A stretch of 64,000 nt of DNA from an uncultured Slackia sp. (GCF_934630525.1 NZ_CAKTVX010000001.1:310001-374000); one strand, 5' to 3'. Shown: positions 34,104 to 43,579, numbered from the stretch's first letter. The notes: generated from the letters alone by a model not told the origin. Translations and numbers: made by a program.

Positions 34104-34200
34104 AAGGGGGAGTAGTTGGCACCCGCGATTCTTCGTGAGGTGCGGCACGTCAACAGACCCGGTATTTCACCTGGCGTGTCTTAAATAACAAGACTCTTGG
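34104..34200 (+). promoter_or_regulatory. yybP-ykoY (manganese) riboswitch upstream of terC
   Basis: Position 34104 begins AAGGGGGAGTAG, the conserved 5' element of the yybP-ykoY class. It is followed by a hairpin GCACCCGCGA...TGCGGC, then TCAACAG, CACCTGGC and AACAAGACTCTT, the conserved 3' partner. AAGGG pairs with CTCTT to form P1. TerC-family transporters are a main target of this manganese-sensing class. A GC-rich hairpin and a TTCCTTTTT run before ATG 34276 may be the expression platform. Confidence 0.85.
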
Positions 34201-34275
34201 CGCTACTGCAAGCACGTTATGGCTTGGGCGCTTAGGGGTCGTGTTCCTTTTTGCGTTCCAGCCGAAAGGAGCACC

Positions 34276-35157
34276 ATGGATTTATCGATTTTCACCACAC
34301 CGGAAGCATGGATTTCGCTGGTCACGCTCATTTTCTTGGAGATTGTCCTCGGCGTTGACAACATCGTTTTCATTTCAATTACCTCAAGCAGGCTTCCTGC
34401 CGAAAAGCAGCACATCGGTCGCAAGCTCGGTCTTCTGGGTGCCATGATTTCGCGCTGCATCTTCTTGTGTTTCGCAAGCTATCTCGTGCATATGACCAAG
34501 CCGCTGTTCTCACTCGACCTCGGTTTCTGGGCTCATGGCTTCTGCGTGCGCGATTTCGTGTTACTGCTCGGCGGCGCCTATCTTATCTACAAGGGCATCG
34601 ATGAGCTTCGTGACGTATTGGCACTTACCGAAGAGAAGGCCGAGCATTCTGAAGAGCATAAATCGCTTCGCCAGATTGGCCTTGCGCAAGCCATTGCAAC
34701 CATCATGGTGATGGACGTCGTGTTCTCCATCGACTCGGTTATTACCGCGGTAGGCCTTGCCGATCACCTCATTATCATGATCATGGCCGTTATGATCGCC
34801 ATTGTGGTGATGATGGTGTTCATCGATCCTATTTCCAACTTCATTAACAAGCATACGGAAATGAAGATTCTGGCGCTTGTCTTCATCTCGGTCATCGGCG
34901 TTTTGCTCTTGCTCGATAGCCTTGGTATTAACTCCGGCATCGAAGTGCTCGATATGCACATGGAGAAGCTCATGGTGTATTTCGCCATGGTGTTTGCCGT
35001 TGTGCTCGAGCTTATTCAGATGCGTCATTCCACCAATCTTGAGACGTGGAATCACGAGCGCTGGCAGAACATGACCAGCGATGCCGTTAAGGCGGAATTG
35101 CTTTCCAGCGAGGGTCGCGAATCTGGCGACAGCGAGGGCGAAAAGGTCGAAAAATAG
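34276..35157 (+). CDS. TerC-family integral membrane protein, probable manganese exporter
   Basis: 293 aa from ATG 34276 with AAAGGAG upstream; the frame is open to 34219 but the riboswitch leader occupies that region. Seven or so membrane helices with the conserved acidic motifs EIVLGVDNIVFISI and VMDVVFSIDSVITAVGL, which in TerC/YkoY-type exporters line the ion path. A cytoplasmic His/Glu-rich loop (LTEEKAEHSEEHKSLRQ) lies between helices. The C-terminus is acidic and soluble. With the yybP-ykoY element upstream, the likely role is exporting excess Mn2+ or metalating exported enzymes. Confidence 0.92.
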   Translation: MDLSIFTTPEAWISLVTLIFLEIVLGVDNIVFISITSSRLPAEKQHIGRKLGLLGAMISRCIFLCFASYLVHMTKPLFSLDLGFWAHGFCVRDFVLLLGGAYLIYKGIDELRDVLALTEEKAEHSEEHKSLRQIGLAQAIATIMVMDVVFSIDSVITAVGLADHLIIMIMAVMIAIVVMMVFIDPISNFINKHTEMKILALVFISVIGVLLLLDSLGINSGIEVLDMHMEKLMVYFAMVFAVVLELIQMRHSTNLETWNHERWQNMTSDAVKAELLSSEGRESGDSEGEKVEK

Positions 35158-35308
35158 GCCAATACTCAACGTGCATGACAAATGATGACGTTGTGAACTG
35201 GGGTTTCCTAAGGCTGCATGATAGCCGCCTTACAGGGTGCGGGAGTATTCTGCAAAGCGTCAACAGGCAATGCAGACATGCAACCGCACCTATAAGGAGA
35301 TATGCGTT

Positions 35309-35626
35309 ATGAAAATTCTTGGTCTTGGCGTTCCCGAACTGCTCATCATTCTTGCTGTGGCCCTTTTGATCTTCGGTCCGAAGCACCTTCCGAAACTCGG
35401 TCGTTCTCTCGGCCGCACGATTCACAACTTCCGTGAGGGTCTTGGCAACGACAAGGATGTTGTGAAGGAAGCTGAGGAAGAAGAGGCTCCGAAGCGTAAG
35501 AAGAAGGCGGCCGCGAAAAAGCTCGAGGCTCCTGCGGATGAGGCTCCTGCGAAAGAAGCTAAGGCTGAAGAGCCTGCCGCCGATGTCGCCGAGGCGGTCG
35601 CTTCCGAACCCGCAAACGCCCAGTAG
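35309..35626 (+). CDS. tatA: Twin-arginine translocase subunit TatA
   Basis: 105 aa from ATG 35309, the start with AAGGAGA; the longer frame from 35237 is not used. MKILGLGVPELLIILAVALLIFGPKHLPKLGRSLGRTI is the TatA membrane helix, FGP hinge and amphipathic helix, and the tail is Lys/Glu/Ala-rich. It forms the pore through which folded Tat substrates cross the membrane. No tatC is in the window. A Tat substrate is encoded at 60180-61775. Confidence 0.94.
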   Translation: MKILGLGVPELLIILAVALLIFGPKHLPKLGRSLGRTIHNFREGLGNDKDVVKEAEEEEAPKRKKKAAAKKLEAPADEAPAKEAKAEEPAADVAEAVASEPANAQ

Positions 35627-35700
35627 TTAATAACTCCTCCCTTTCCAATACGAAGCAGCCGTCACAACCTTCCCTCCCTTCGCTTGACGGCTTGCATGAA

Positions 35701-35739
35701 GAAAGCGGCTCCCCTGATGCGGGAGCCGCTTTCGTTTTC
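35701..35739 (+). terminator. Rho-independent terminator downstream of tatA
   Basis: A 13-bp perfect stem GAAAGCGGCTCCC (35701-35713)/GGGAGCCGCTTTC (35721-35733) with CGTTTTC following. Confidence 0.93.
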
Positions 35740-35775
35740 ATTTGAAAAATTGCGGGAATGGACTCAACGTCGTAT

Positions 35776-36768
35776 CTATATGTCCAAACGATATAGGTCG
35801 TATTGGTCCATGATCGCGATGAGCTTGTTGGCGTAGCTGCTGTCGGTTGCCCAGCCCGCGTCTTGGAGCCCCTGAGCCATGAGCGTTGACGAGCGTTCTG
35901 CTATGGCTTGCTGTATAAGGGCGTTATCGGCGTACGTCGAAGCTTGCAGGAACACGGCGGAGCGAAACTTGATGCAAGCCTTGTCGCTTTCGAATTCGAT
36001 GAACGCGTCGTTGATTTGAACGTATTGTCCGTCGTATTCCTCGTTGGTGTCCCAATTCGTGGCCCCCACTACCCCATCGCATCCTGCAAAGGAGTTTGCC
36101 CATTTCATGCCGAAGAGATTGTGGTCTTCTTTGGCGAGCTGCGACAAATCCCCCTGATAGGAGCTTTCAGCGATGATTTGGGCGATTGTGCATCCGGCGG
36201 GGTGGCCGTAATGCGCCTGCATTGACCGTGCCTCTGAAACCATGTCTTCCGTGATATAGCTTGGCAGGCCGTCGAGATCGGCTTGAATTCGAGCTTCGGT
36301 GGTTACGGCGGTTCCGATGGCGCCAACGGCCAACACGAGGGCGGCCACGAAGGCGAGCATGACGCGCTTGGAGAAATGGCCGGCGAGCGTTCCTACAGCG
36401 CTTATTGCGTCATGTACCGAGGTGAACACGGTGCGCTTTTGCTTGGTTGTTCGTTTTCTAGCCGCTTGCTTTCTTGCCGAAGCTTTGCCTTGTACGCTTC
36501 GATTTGCCGAAATCGTTTTCGATTTTGCACGGGCTGTGCTGCTGGCTGGCGTCTTTTTCCTGTTCGCGGCAGACGCTGACTTTGATTTCGCTTGGCTTTG
36601 CGTACTCGATGACTTTTTCTTCGATGGAGGTGCGGCTTGGGCTGCCGATGTTCGAGCGCTGCGTGCTTTTGGCGTTGCGCTTCGCGCGTTTCGCTGAGCC
36701 CGCGATGAAGAGGACGCCTTCGTCGCGGGCTTCTTTTTCTCCCTGTTTGTTGTTGTTCGCTGCGTCAT
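35776..36768 (-). CDS. Membrane-anchored glucosaminidase (FlgJ/Bsp-like peptidoglycan hydrolase)
   Basis: 330 aa; the start overlaps the mfd stop by 4 bases, so it is coupled to mfd. Residues 1-115 are a very basic Lys/Arg/Ser/Ala low-complexity cytoplasmic tail (NREKKKPATKASSSSR, KTISANRSVQGKASARK). One membrane helix follows at about 130-150 (VMLAFVAALVLAVGAIG), then an outside glucosaminidase fold: LPSYITEDMVSEARSMQAHY, CTIAQIIAESSYQGD with the catalytic Glu, NLFGMKWANSF and AGWATDSSYANKLIAIMDQY. It would cut glycan strands near the membrane. The basic tail is unusual and could bind nucleic acid; this is speculation. Confidence 0.85.
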   Translation of the reverse strand: MTQRTTTNREKKKPATKASSSSRAQRNARSATPKARSARTSAAQAAPPSKKKSSSTQSQAKSKSASAANRKKTPASSTARAKSKTISANRSVQGKASARKQAARKRTTKQKRTVFTSVHDAISAVGTLAGHFSKRVMLAFVAALVLAVGAIGTAVTTEARIQADLDGLPSYITEDMVSEARSMQAHYGHPAGCTIAQIIAESSYQGDLSQLAKEDHNLFGMKWANSFAGCDGVVGATNWDTNEEYDGQYVQINDAFIEFESDKACIKFRSAVFLQASTYADNALIQQAIAERSSTLMAQGLQDAGWATDSSYANKLIAIMDQYDLYRLDI

Positions 36769-39700
36769 CGGCGGTTTGTGCCTCTCGTTTTGTTTCCTCG
36801 AGCGCGCGTCCCGTTTGACGCAGGTCTTCCGTCAGGGGCAATTGCGGGCCGGTCGGGCGTAAAAGGCACGGGGCGGCCATCGCCCGCAACGGGTGCCGAG
36901 GGGTTTTTCGGTGGCGTGGGAATATTGAGCCTCACCTTTGGCTTGCGAGTGACGCGCGCGCCTCCGACATAGGTGTTCGTTGCTTTCGGCCTTCCCTTTG
37001 TAGGAGCGCTCGGCGCCTCCCTGTCTGATGTCCCTCGTTTTGGACGTGTGCCTACGGTGTTTGTTCCGCATTCGTTCGATGCGCTCGCTTTGCCGGAACG
37101 CGTCGCTGCAGGGTTTGCCGGCTTTTTCCTGGTGGCGTTGTCGGGGGCGTCAAGCGGCAGTCCCGCCGAATCGATCGGTTTGAGGCTGAAAAGGAATTCC
37201 CATATGGCTTCCATGAGATTCTCCGGTTGCTCGTTTTCGAAATGCTTCATGGGAACCTGGAGCTTTTTTGTTTGGGCGATATAGCGGGCGCCTTCGCGTC
37301 GAAGCGGCGTCATCGTGCTGTCAGGCACGGAGATGGGCTCGACAGCGAGTTTGCCGCCGACAACCGTGATGACTTTCACGCCGACTTCGTTGGCCCATGC
37401 ACGAATTTTTGAGCGTAGGAACATGTTTTCGCACGCTTCAGGCATATCGGGATGCGCTTCGCGCGTGGCTTCGCGCAAGTCGTCGACGGCGCCAAGCGTA
37501 TTGGCACAGGCCAAGCGCCTGTAGAGCAAAACGCGCTCGTCGGTATCGGGGATGTATTCTTCCGCGACGTAGGCATGTACGGGAATGTTCACCGTGATGT
37601 CGGAAAGGGCCGGCGGCAAGGAATCTGCCGCGCCTTCGCCCGCGCGCGCTGCATCGACGGCGCTTGAAATCATTTGCGCGAACAAATCGAAGCCGACGGC
37701 GGACATATTTCCACTTTGCTCTGCGCCAAGAAGGTCGCCCGCCCCTCGAATCTCAAGGTCCCTCATGGCGACGCGCATGCCGCTGCCGAGGTCGGTATGC
37801 TCGTTGATCGCTTCGAGGCGTTGCTGCGCTTCTTCGGTGAGGCTTACGTGCTCGGGGAACATGAAGTAGGCGTATGCCTGTCTGTTCGATCGTCCCACAC
37901 GGCCTTTAAGCTGGTACATCTGCGCGAGGCCGAGACGCTGCGAGTCTTCGATAATGAGTGTGTTGGTGTGGGGATTGTCGATGCCGCTCTCGATAATCGT
38001 GGTGGCAACGAGCACATCGATCTCGCCCGCGCTGAAATCTTCCATCACGCGTTCGAGCTCTTCTTTGCCCATTTGACCGTGCGCCACACCGATGCGCGCT
38101 TCGCCAGCGGCTTCTTGCACGCGACGGACGGCTTCTTCGATGGTGCGCACGCGATTGCTTACGTAATACACCTGTCCCCCGCGATGCAGCTCACGGCGAA
38201 TGGCGTCGCTTACGACATCGACGTCCCATTCGCCCACGTGCACTTCGACGGGGCGTCTGTTGCCCGGCGGCGTAAGGATGAGGCTCATGTCGCGCACGCC
38301 CGAAAGACTCATTTGCATGGTGCGCGGAATGGGCGTTGCCGAAAGCGTGAGTACGTCGATTTGTTCGCGCAGGTTCTTGAGCTGTTCTTTGTGCTGTACG
38401 CCGAATCGCTGCTCTTCGTCAATGATGACAAGGCCCAGGTCATGTGGGTTCACGTCGCGTGAAAGCAGTCGGTGCGTGCCGACGAGCACCTGCACGGTCC
38501 CCTTCTCGAACCCTTCAAGCGCCGCCTTCATTTCTGCTGGCGAACGGAAGCGCGAAAGCACCTCGACAGTTACGCCGAACTCGTCGAAACGGTCTTTGAA
38601 CGTTTGGTAGTGTTGCTGCGCCAGAATGGTCGTCGGGCACAGTACCATGACCTGCTTGTTGTCTTGCGTTGCCTTGAAGGCCGCTCGCAGTGCGACTTCG
38701 GTTTTGCCAAACCCTACGTCACCGCATACAAGGCGATCCATGGGCTTTGGTGACTGCATGTCGGCCTTCACTTCGGCGATGGCGGAAAGCTGATCTGCGG
38801 TTTCCGTATAGGGGAACGACTCTTCCATCTCGCGTTGCCACGGCGTGTCGGGCGAATAGCGGAAGCCCTGCGCGCTCGCTCGGCGCGTGTATACGTCGAC
38901 GAGGTCGAATGCAAGTTTCTTTGCGGCTTTTTTCGCTTTGTTCAGTTGGCGCGACCAGTCGCTCGTATTCAAGCGTGTTAGACGAGGGCTTGCGCCTTCG
39001 GGCCCTACGTAGCGCGTCACGCGGTCGAGCTGCTCGACCGGTACATAGAGGGCATCGCCTTCCGCGTACTGCAAAAGCAGATAGTCGCGCACGACACCCG
39101 ATACTTCTTGGCGCACGATTTCTTTGAACAGCGCCACGCCGTGCACCGCATGAACGACGTAGTCGCCCGGTTTGAACGGGAACGTGACTTCGGTGATGTC
39201 GATATGGCGGCGATTGCGCACGCTCGAGCCACGCCCTTGCGTGTCGTGGATCGAAATCATGCCGATTTTTGCCGCAGGAATGACCATGCCCAGGGGAATA
39301 TCCACGTCGACGATGTTCACGACGCCTTTTTTCAGGGCACGAACATTGCGATGCCACCAGGGGTGGTCGCTAAGCGATTTCGCGCGTTTGGCCTGCGCAG
39401 GCGTGAGCGCGTACTCGGGCTCGGCGTCGTCGCTTTCGTCGGGAGCCGAGTCGAGAATTTCATGCATGGGCAGTGAATTGTCGACGCAGAAGAGCTTCAT
39501 GTCCTCGCGTGCGCGGAAATTCGGCACCGAAAAAACCACCGTGTAATGCTGCTCTACGAGCGTTCGCAGGCGCGCGAGGAGTTTTTCCGAATCGCCTGCC
39601 ACCTCGGTGCGCTTTACGGGGAGCTCGGCATCGAGCACGCCACCCACGCGCATGATGGACGCGAGCGTGAAGCGCTGGTTGCTTCCGAAATCGAGCTTGG

Positions 39701-40721
39701 GAGCTGGCAGATAGAGCCCGTCAATGGGAATATGGCTGCCTGCGGCGCGCGATGAGGCGTCGTCGAAAGCGCGCAGGGCGTCGTCGATAATGCTGCGCGG
39801 CTCATCGAGCACGGTAAGCACGGTGTTCGATGCATAGTCGGCAAGAATTTCGAGGTTGTCATACATGAGCGGCAAGGCTGCATCGACGCCGTCGTGGTCG
39901 TTGCCAGAGTCGATCCATTCGAAAATCTCGCGCCATACAGGGTCGGTTTCCGCTTTTTTAGCCGCAGCTTTCGAGGCCTTGTAGAGCGCAGCTCCGCTCA
40001 AGCAGTATTCGCGCACGGGGAAAACGCGCGCTTCGTCGAGCGATGTGATCGTTTGGCCGGTGGAGGGCACGATTCGGCGAATCTCGTCGATTTCGTCGCC
40101 GAAAAAGTCGAGGCGTACGGGAAAACCCGTATCGCCTGGAAAAACGTCGATAACGCCGCCGCGTACGCAAAACGTGCCGGGGCCTTCGATGGCGTCGCCA
40201 GTATTTTCGAAGCCACGAGAGACGAGCGCTCGCTCAACTTCCTCGAACGTCAGCACTTCGCCCGTGGCGGCATCGACGGGTTCTGTATCGCGATTGAAAA
40301 TGACGGGGGCGAAAACACGTTCTTCATGGGGCGGCAATGCGCGAATGAGCGCAGCTCCGCTTGCGACGACGATTTTTTCCTCGCCGCGTTGAAGGGCCCA
40401 GCCGGCTGCCGTTCGGCGCGCCACCTCACGCGCGTCGGGACGCTTCGGCGCAAAGGGGTAATCGCTTCGCGCGGGAAAATGCAGCACGGTTTCGTCGCCT
40501 ACGTACGACGCGAGCGAGCGCGCGAAGTTCGAAGCGGCGTCTTCGCCGGGCACGACGACCAACATGGGTTGCGGCGTGTCGGCGAAACGAGCCGCAACGG
40601 CGAATGCGCGCGCTGATGAAGCGATGCCGAGCGCCGCGTCGCTGCCTGCGTCGAGTTTGCTGTAAACCGCTGAAAGCGCTTCGCTTTCGCGGAGGGCTCT
40701 CGTAAGCGCGTCAATGAGCAT
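36765..40721 (-). CDS. mfd: Transcription-repair coupling factor Mfd
   Basis: 1318 aa, about 170 longer than E. coli Mfd. Order: UvrB-homology N-terminal region (LVVVPGEDAASNFARSLASY), RNA-polymerase interaction domain (YVVHAVHGVALFKEIVRQE), helicase domain with Walker A GDVGFGKTEVALRAA, VIIDEEQRFGVQHKEQLKN, TLSATPIPRTMQMSLSGVRD and VLVATTIIESGIDNPHTNTL, then the TRCF C-terminal domain. It removes stalled RNA polymerase and recruits UvrA. After residue about 1190 there is a 120-residue Pro/Ala/Arg/Lys-rich tail of low complexity that the family normally lacks. The stop overlaps the following glucosaminidase start. Confidence 0.95.
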   Translation of the reverse strand: MLIDALTRALRESEALSAVYSKLDAGSDAALGIASSARAFAVAARFADTPQPMLVVVPGEDAASNFARSLASYVGDETVLHFPARSDYPFAPKRPDAREVARRTAAGWALQRGEEKIVVASGAALIRALPPHEERVFAPVIFNRDTEPVDAATGEVLTFEEVERALVSRGFENTGDAIEGPGTFCVRGGVIDVFPGDTGFPVRLDFFGDEIDEIRRIVPSTGQTITSLDEARVFPVREYCLSGAALYKASKAAAKKAETDPVWREIFEWIDSGNDHDGVDAALPLMYDNLEILADYASNTVLTVLDEPRSIIDDALRAFDDASSRAAGSHIPIDGLYLPAPKLDFGSNQRFTLASIMRVGGVLDAELPVKRTEVAGDSEKLLARLRTLVEQHYTVVFSVPNFRAREDMKLFCVDNSLPMHEILDSAPDESDDAEPEYALTPAQAKRAKSLSDHPWWHRNVRALKKGVVNIVDVDIPLGMVIPAAKIGMISIHDTQGRGSSVRNRRHIDITEVTFPFKPGDYVVHAVHGVALFKEIVRQEVSGVVRDYLLLQYAEGDALYVPVEQLDRVTRYVGPEGASPRLTRLNTSDWSRQLNKAKKAAKKLAFDLVDVYTRRASAQGFRYSPDTPWQREMEESFPYTETADQLSAIAEVKADMQSPKPMDRLVCGDVGFGKTEVALRAAFKATQDNKQVMVLCPTTILAQQHYQTFKDRFDEFGVTVEVLSRFRSPAEMKAALEGFEKGTVQVLVGTHRLLSRDVNPHDLGLVIIDEEQRFGVQHKEQLKNLREQIDVLTLSATPIPRTMQMSLSGVRDMSLILTPPGNRRPVEVHVGEWDVDVVSDAIRRELHRGGQVYYVSNRVRTIEEAVRRVQEAAGEARIGVAHGQMGKEELERVMEDFSAGEIDVLVATTIIESGIDNPHTNTLIIEDSQRLGLAQMYQLKGRVGRSNRQAYAYFMFPEHVSLTEEAQQRLEAINEHTDLGSGMRVAMRDLEIRGAGDLLGAEQSGNMSAVGFDLFAQMISSAVDAARAGEGAADSLPPALSDITVNIPVHAYVAEEYIPDTDERVLLYRRLACANTLGAVDDLREATREAHPDMPEACENMFLRSKIRAWANEVGVKVITVVGGKLAVEPISVPDSTMTPLRREGARYIAQTKKLQVPMKHFENEQPENLMEAIWEFLFSLKPIDSAGLPLDAPDNATRKKPANPAATRSGKASASNECGTNTVGTRPKRGTSDREAPSAPTKGRPKATNTYVGGARVTRKPKVRLNIPTPPKNPSAPVAGDGRPVPFTPDRPAIAPDGRPASNGTRARGNKTRGTNRR

Positions 40722-40739
40722 GCTGCCGCCTTATCGTTA

Positions 40740-41145
40740 ATGAGTATAGTTTGTGTTCTATACGTCTTGCCAAACACCAAAAGCCGCATTGCGCGGCCGA
40801 ATGGGTTGAGTATAACAAAGCAGAATGGAAGCTCGATGTGGCGCGCATTTGCTTGGCGTGGTGCCGAATTTGCTCGATGTGGCACAAATGTGCGGTTGTG
40901 AACGCCCTTGTGAGGGGCTGTAGTTTACGTCAACCGTAAAACACCAGGTCAATGCTTAGTCTCCTTCAGTACCGCCTTAAGCACCACTTGATTCTGGGAA
41001 AAATATCGTTCACGACCGCAAATCTGTGCCAAAAAAGGACGAATCTGTGCCAAAAAAAGAAGCTGCTGCAACATATACACCCTGTTATTCGTGTTAGAGG
41101 CGTCGACGAATAACCGCGGCGATCGCATGACAGGTAAGGAATCGA
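40740..41145. other. mfd/sigma-factor intergenic region with helically spaced repeats
   Basis: No gene. Three imperfect copies of a GCTCGATGTGGC-type motif start at 40831, 40851 and 40872, 20-21 bp apart. Two exact copies of AATCTGTGCCAAAAAA start at 41021 and 41042, 21 bp apart. An inverted repeat GTTATTCGT (41084-41092)/ACGAATAAC (41106-41114) lies just upstream of the sigma gene. Two-turn spacing suggests protein binding on one face of the DNA; which gene is controlled is not known. Confidence 0.65.
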
Positions 41146-41805
41146 ATGAGTATCGACAATGAAGAGAGAAAGAAACGGTGCGCTGAAGCGATGCGCGTGC
41201 ATGGCGATGCAGTGTATCGCTTAGCTTTCGCGCGCTGCCGAAATACACCCGACGCTGAGGATATCTTTCAGACAACGTTCCTTAGGTTCTATGCTTCACC
41301 TATTCCGTTTAGCAATCCCGAACACGTAAAAGCGTGGCTGCTGCGCGTATGCATCAATGCGTGCAAAGACCTTCAAAAGAGCGCATGGCGCACGAAGGTG
41401 TCTGCAATGCCCGATGAGTTCGATGCGCCCGACACGAGCGCGCGAAAAGAGACAACACCGCAAGAAGAGGCGCTCGATGAAGCCATGCAAGGGTTGTCGC
41501 CTGAACAGCGCACAGTTGTTCATTTGCATTATTTCGAGGGCTTTTCGACTGGGGAAATAGCGCAAATGCTCGATATGCGTTCGGCGACGGTGCGCAGCCA
41601 TCTGCATAGAGCACGTATCGCCATGAGGAATGCCCTCGAGGATGCAGGTTTTCCGCAGACAAACGGACGAATAGGAGCTCCGGTTGAAGCGCAGAAAGTT
41701 TCATCACCCGAAAGACGTTCTTCGAATACGGCTTCTGACTCTTTTCGCGAATCCGCTCATTTCAACACCGACTCCCTTCTAGAAGGAGGAAGCAATGAAC
41801 GATGA
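41146..41805 (+). CDS. ECF-type RNA polymerase sigma factor
   Basis: 219 aa. Region 2: VYRLAFARCRNTPDAEDIFQTTFLRFYASP (about 24-53). Region 4: LSPEQRTVVHLHYFEGFSTGEIAQMLDMRSATVRSHLHRA, an intact HTH. A Ser/Thr-rich tail after about 165 is not conserved in the family. It directs RNA polymerase to a regulon presumably sensed through the next gene, whose ATG 41795 lies inside this frame behind an AGGAGGAAGC site. An inverted repeat at 41084-41114 may be an autoregulatory site. Confidence 0.92.
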   Translation: MSIDNEERKKRCAEAMRVHGDAVYRLAFARCRNTPDAEDIFQTTFLRFYASPIPFSNPEHVKAWLLRVCINACKDLQKSAWRTKVSAMPDEFDAPDTSARKETTPQEEALDEAMQGLSPEQRTVVHLHYFEGFSTGEIAQMLDMRSATVRSHLHRARIAMRNALEDAGFPQTNGRIGAPVEAQKVSSPERRSSNTASDSFRESAHFNTDSLLEGGSNER

Positions 41806-43579
41806 TAACGACCTGCGTGCTCTTTATCTCGCATCGCAGAAAGATGTGCATGCGCCCGAACAATTGAAGGAACGCACGCTTGAGCTGCTTGACGACAACG
41901 ATGCAGCCTTGGCCTCTGCCGCGCTTGAGCCCGCTGCGTCCGCTCGGAAACAACGTTTCATGGGGCTTGGGCGTAAGCCGTTCTACGGCATTGCCGCGTG
42001 CCTGGCGCTTGCGGCTTTGGGTTTTGGAGCCGTGCAGGCAATGATGCATACGAATGAGGGCGCCGCCGATGTGGGCGCGCTCGAGACGGCCAACCTTGAT
42101 TTCACGGTTAAAGCCTATGCCGCCGGTACGCAATCGCCGCTTGCTGCGGGCGATAACGGAATGATCGTGTTTGGACATACGAGCGATCTGTCGCAAAGCT
42201 CGCCAGAATGGGATGATAACGGCACCTACACGGGATGCCTGTTTAAGGTAGAGGCCGAGGGCGTGAAAACCGTGCAGGCACATATTTCGAAAGGCATGCT
42301 GTATCGCTACGATACTCAGAACGTGAGCTATGCGAGCAATTCTGAGTTGTTGTACGAAGCGTCCACATGGAAGCCGCTGAAGCGAGGGCTTGGCGAGCAT
42401 CTGAGCGCGTATGACAAAGTGGCGGTAGGTATTGCGAATGATGGGCTGAGCAAAGACGACCCGAACAAAACCTATCAGGTTCAAATGTCCAAGCGCTTGG
42501 GGCAAACCGCCGAGCTCAATTACGACGAAGGCGATGAGGGTGCTTACTTTGGATTATGGACCGATGAGGTGGGCGACTCCGATACGTCCGATGATTCCAT
42601 GCGCGACCAATTCGGAGCAATTGCGAATGCGTTTGAAGGCGCCGAACTCACGGTGACGGTCACCTTTGAAGACGGGCATACATCAACCCAAGTTATCAAT
42701 CTTCATGCCGGCAACTTCCTGGCCGATTGGAACGATGGTAGCGGTGAAGACTTGGGGGCTCTGGCGATACAGCCCACGCTTCTCGAGGATGGCGCAGAAG
42801 TACCCGATAGCGCTCTCGTGTTGCGAACCGTGTACGGCGAGGTGGCGTCATCGACCAGCGAGGCCTTTCCCTATGCGAATGAGCCCATCAATGAATACGC
42901 AAACACTACCGACGATCCTATGAAGTTGCCCAATGATGGCACGGGAGACTTCCTGGAAGATGGCGTGCAAGTCGAAATCGGCAAAGACGGCGAAGTTCTG
43001 AGTACCTACGCGAGTGCTGCAACGGACGAATCTTCCGAAACGATGTTGGACTCAAAGAGCGAACAGACTCCGAGTTTGGCGGTGAACGGAATTTCAACGG
43101 AGCTTGTTGATTGCCTGCCAGAAAGCACGCCTGTCGAAAAAACCGAGATTGCACGCATGGCTCCCCTGGATTATTGGAACAGGATTATCGAGCAGCGCTG
43201 CGGATTCACCATCGGTTCGGATTGGAAAGCAAGCGATGGGGCAAGCATCATCCATGTGAATTATTCCTTGGCCAACGGCTCCGACGAGCGCAAACTCTTT
43301 AGGGTGCCTTCTATGCAGTCGCTTGGCCGAATTGATGGCAGTGCGACCTTCTATAGCGCAGGAAACTCCGTAGCGCCCTTGATGTTCGTTGGCGCAAAGA
43401 ACGACGGTTCTACGTGCGGCTGGTACGATAACGACGTGGCGACGCTTGAGCCCGGCGAATCAATGAAGGTCGATTGCTATTACGAAGTGAGCAATTCGCT
43501 TTTAAGCCGAAACGACCTTGCAATCGCGTTTGGCGCAAATGATATTCCGAATATCGCGGTAAGAATTTCTCTTGCCTAA
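41795..43579 (+). CDS. Putative membrane anti-sigma/sensor partner of the ECF sigma factor
   Basis: 594 aa, overlapping the sigma gene by 11 bases with a perfect AGGAGG upstream of ATG 41795. The first about 55 residues are cytoplasmic and helical (LYLASQKDVHAPEQLKERTL), then a single membrane helix at about 63-85 (YGIAACLALAALGFGAVQAM). About 500 residues lie outside: beta-rich, acidic, with DNGTYTGCLFKVEAEGV, VTVTFEDGHTSTQVINLHAG, FPYANEPINEY and STCGWYDNDVATLEPGES segments. Arrangement and size fit a membrane anti-sigma factor with an external sensing domain; no ZAS motif is seen. Ligand unknown. Confidence 0.75.
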   Translation: MNDDNDLRALYLASQKDVHAPEQLKERTLELLDDNDAALASAALEPAASARKQRFMGLGRKPFYGIAACLALAALGFGAVQAMMHTNEGAADVGALETANLDFTVKAYAAGTQSPLAAGDNGMIVFGHTSDLSQSSPEWDDNGTYTGCLFKVEAEGVKTVQAHISKGMLYRYDTQNVSYASNSELLYEASTWKPLKRGLGEHLSAYDKVAVGIANDGLSKDDPNKTYQVQMSKRLGQTAELNYDEGDEGAYFGLWTDEVGDSDTSDDSMRDQFGAIANAFEGAELTVTVTFEDGHTSTQVINLHAGNFLADWNDGSGEDLGALAIQPTLLEDGAEVPDSALVLRTVYGEVASSTSEAFPYANEPINEYANTTDDPMKLPNDGTGDFLEDGVQVEIGKDGEVLSTYASAATDESSETMLDSKSEQTPSLAVNGISTELVDCLPESTPVEKTEIARMAPLDYWNRIIEQRCGFTIGSDWKASDGASIIHVNYSLANGSDERKLFRVPSMQSLGRIDGSATFYSAGNSVAPLMFVGAKNDGSTCGWYDNDVATLEPGESMKVDCYYEVSNSLLSRNDLAIAFGANDIPNIAVRISLA

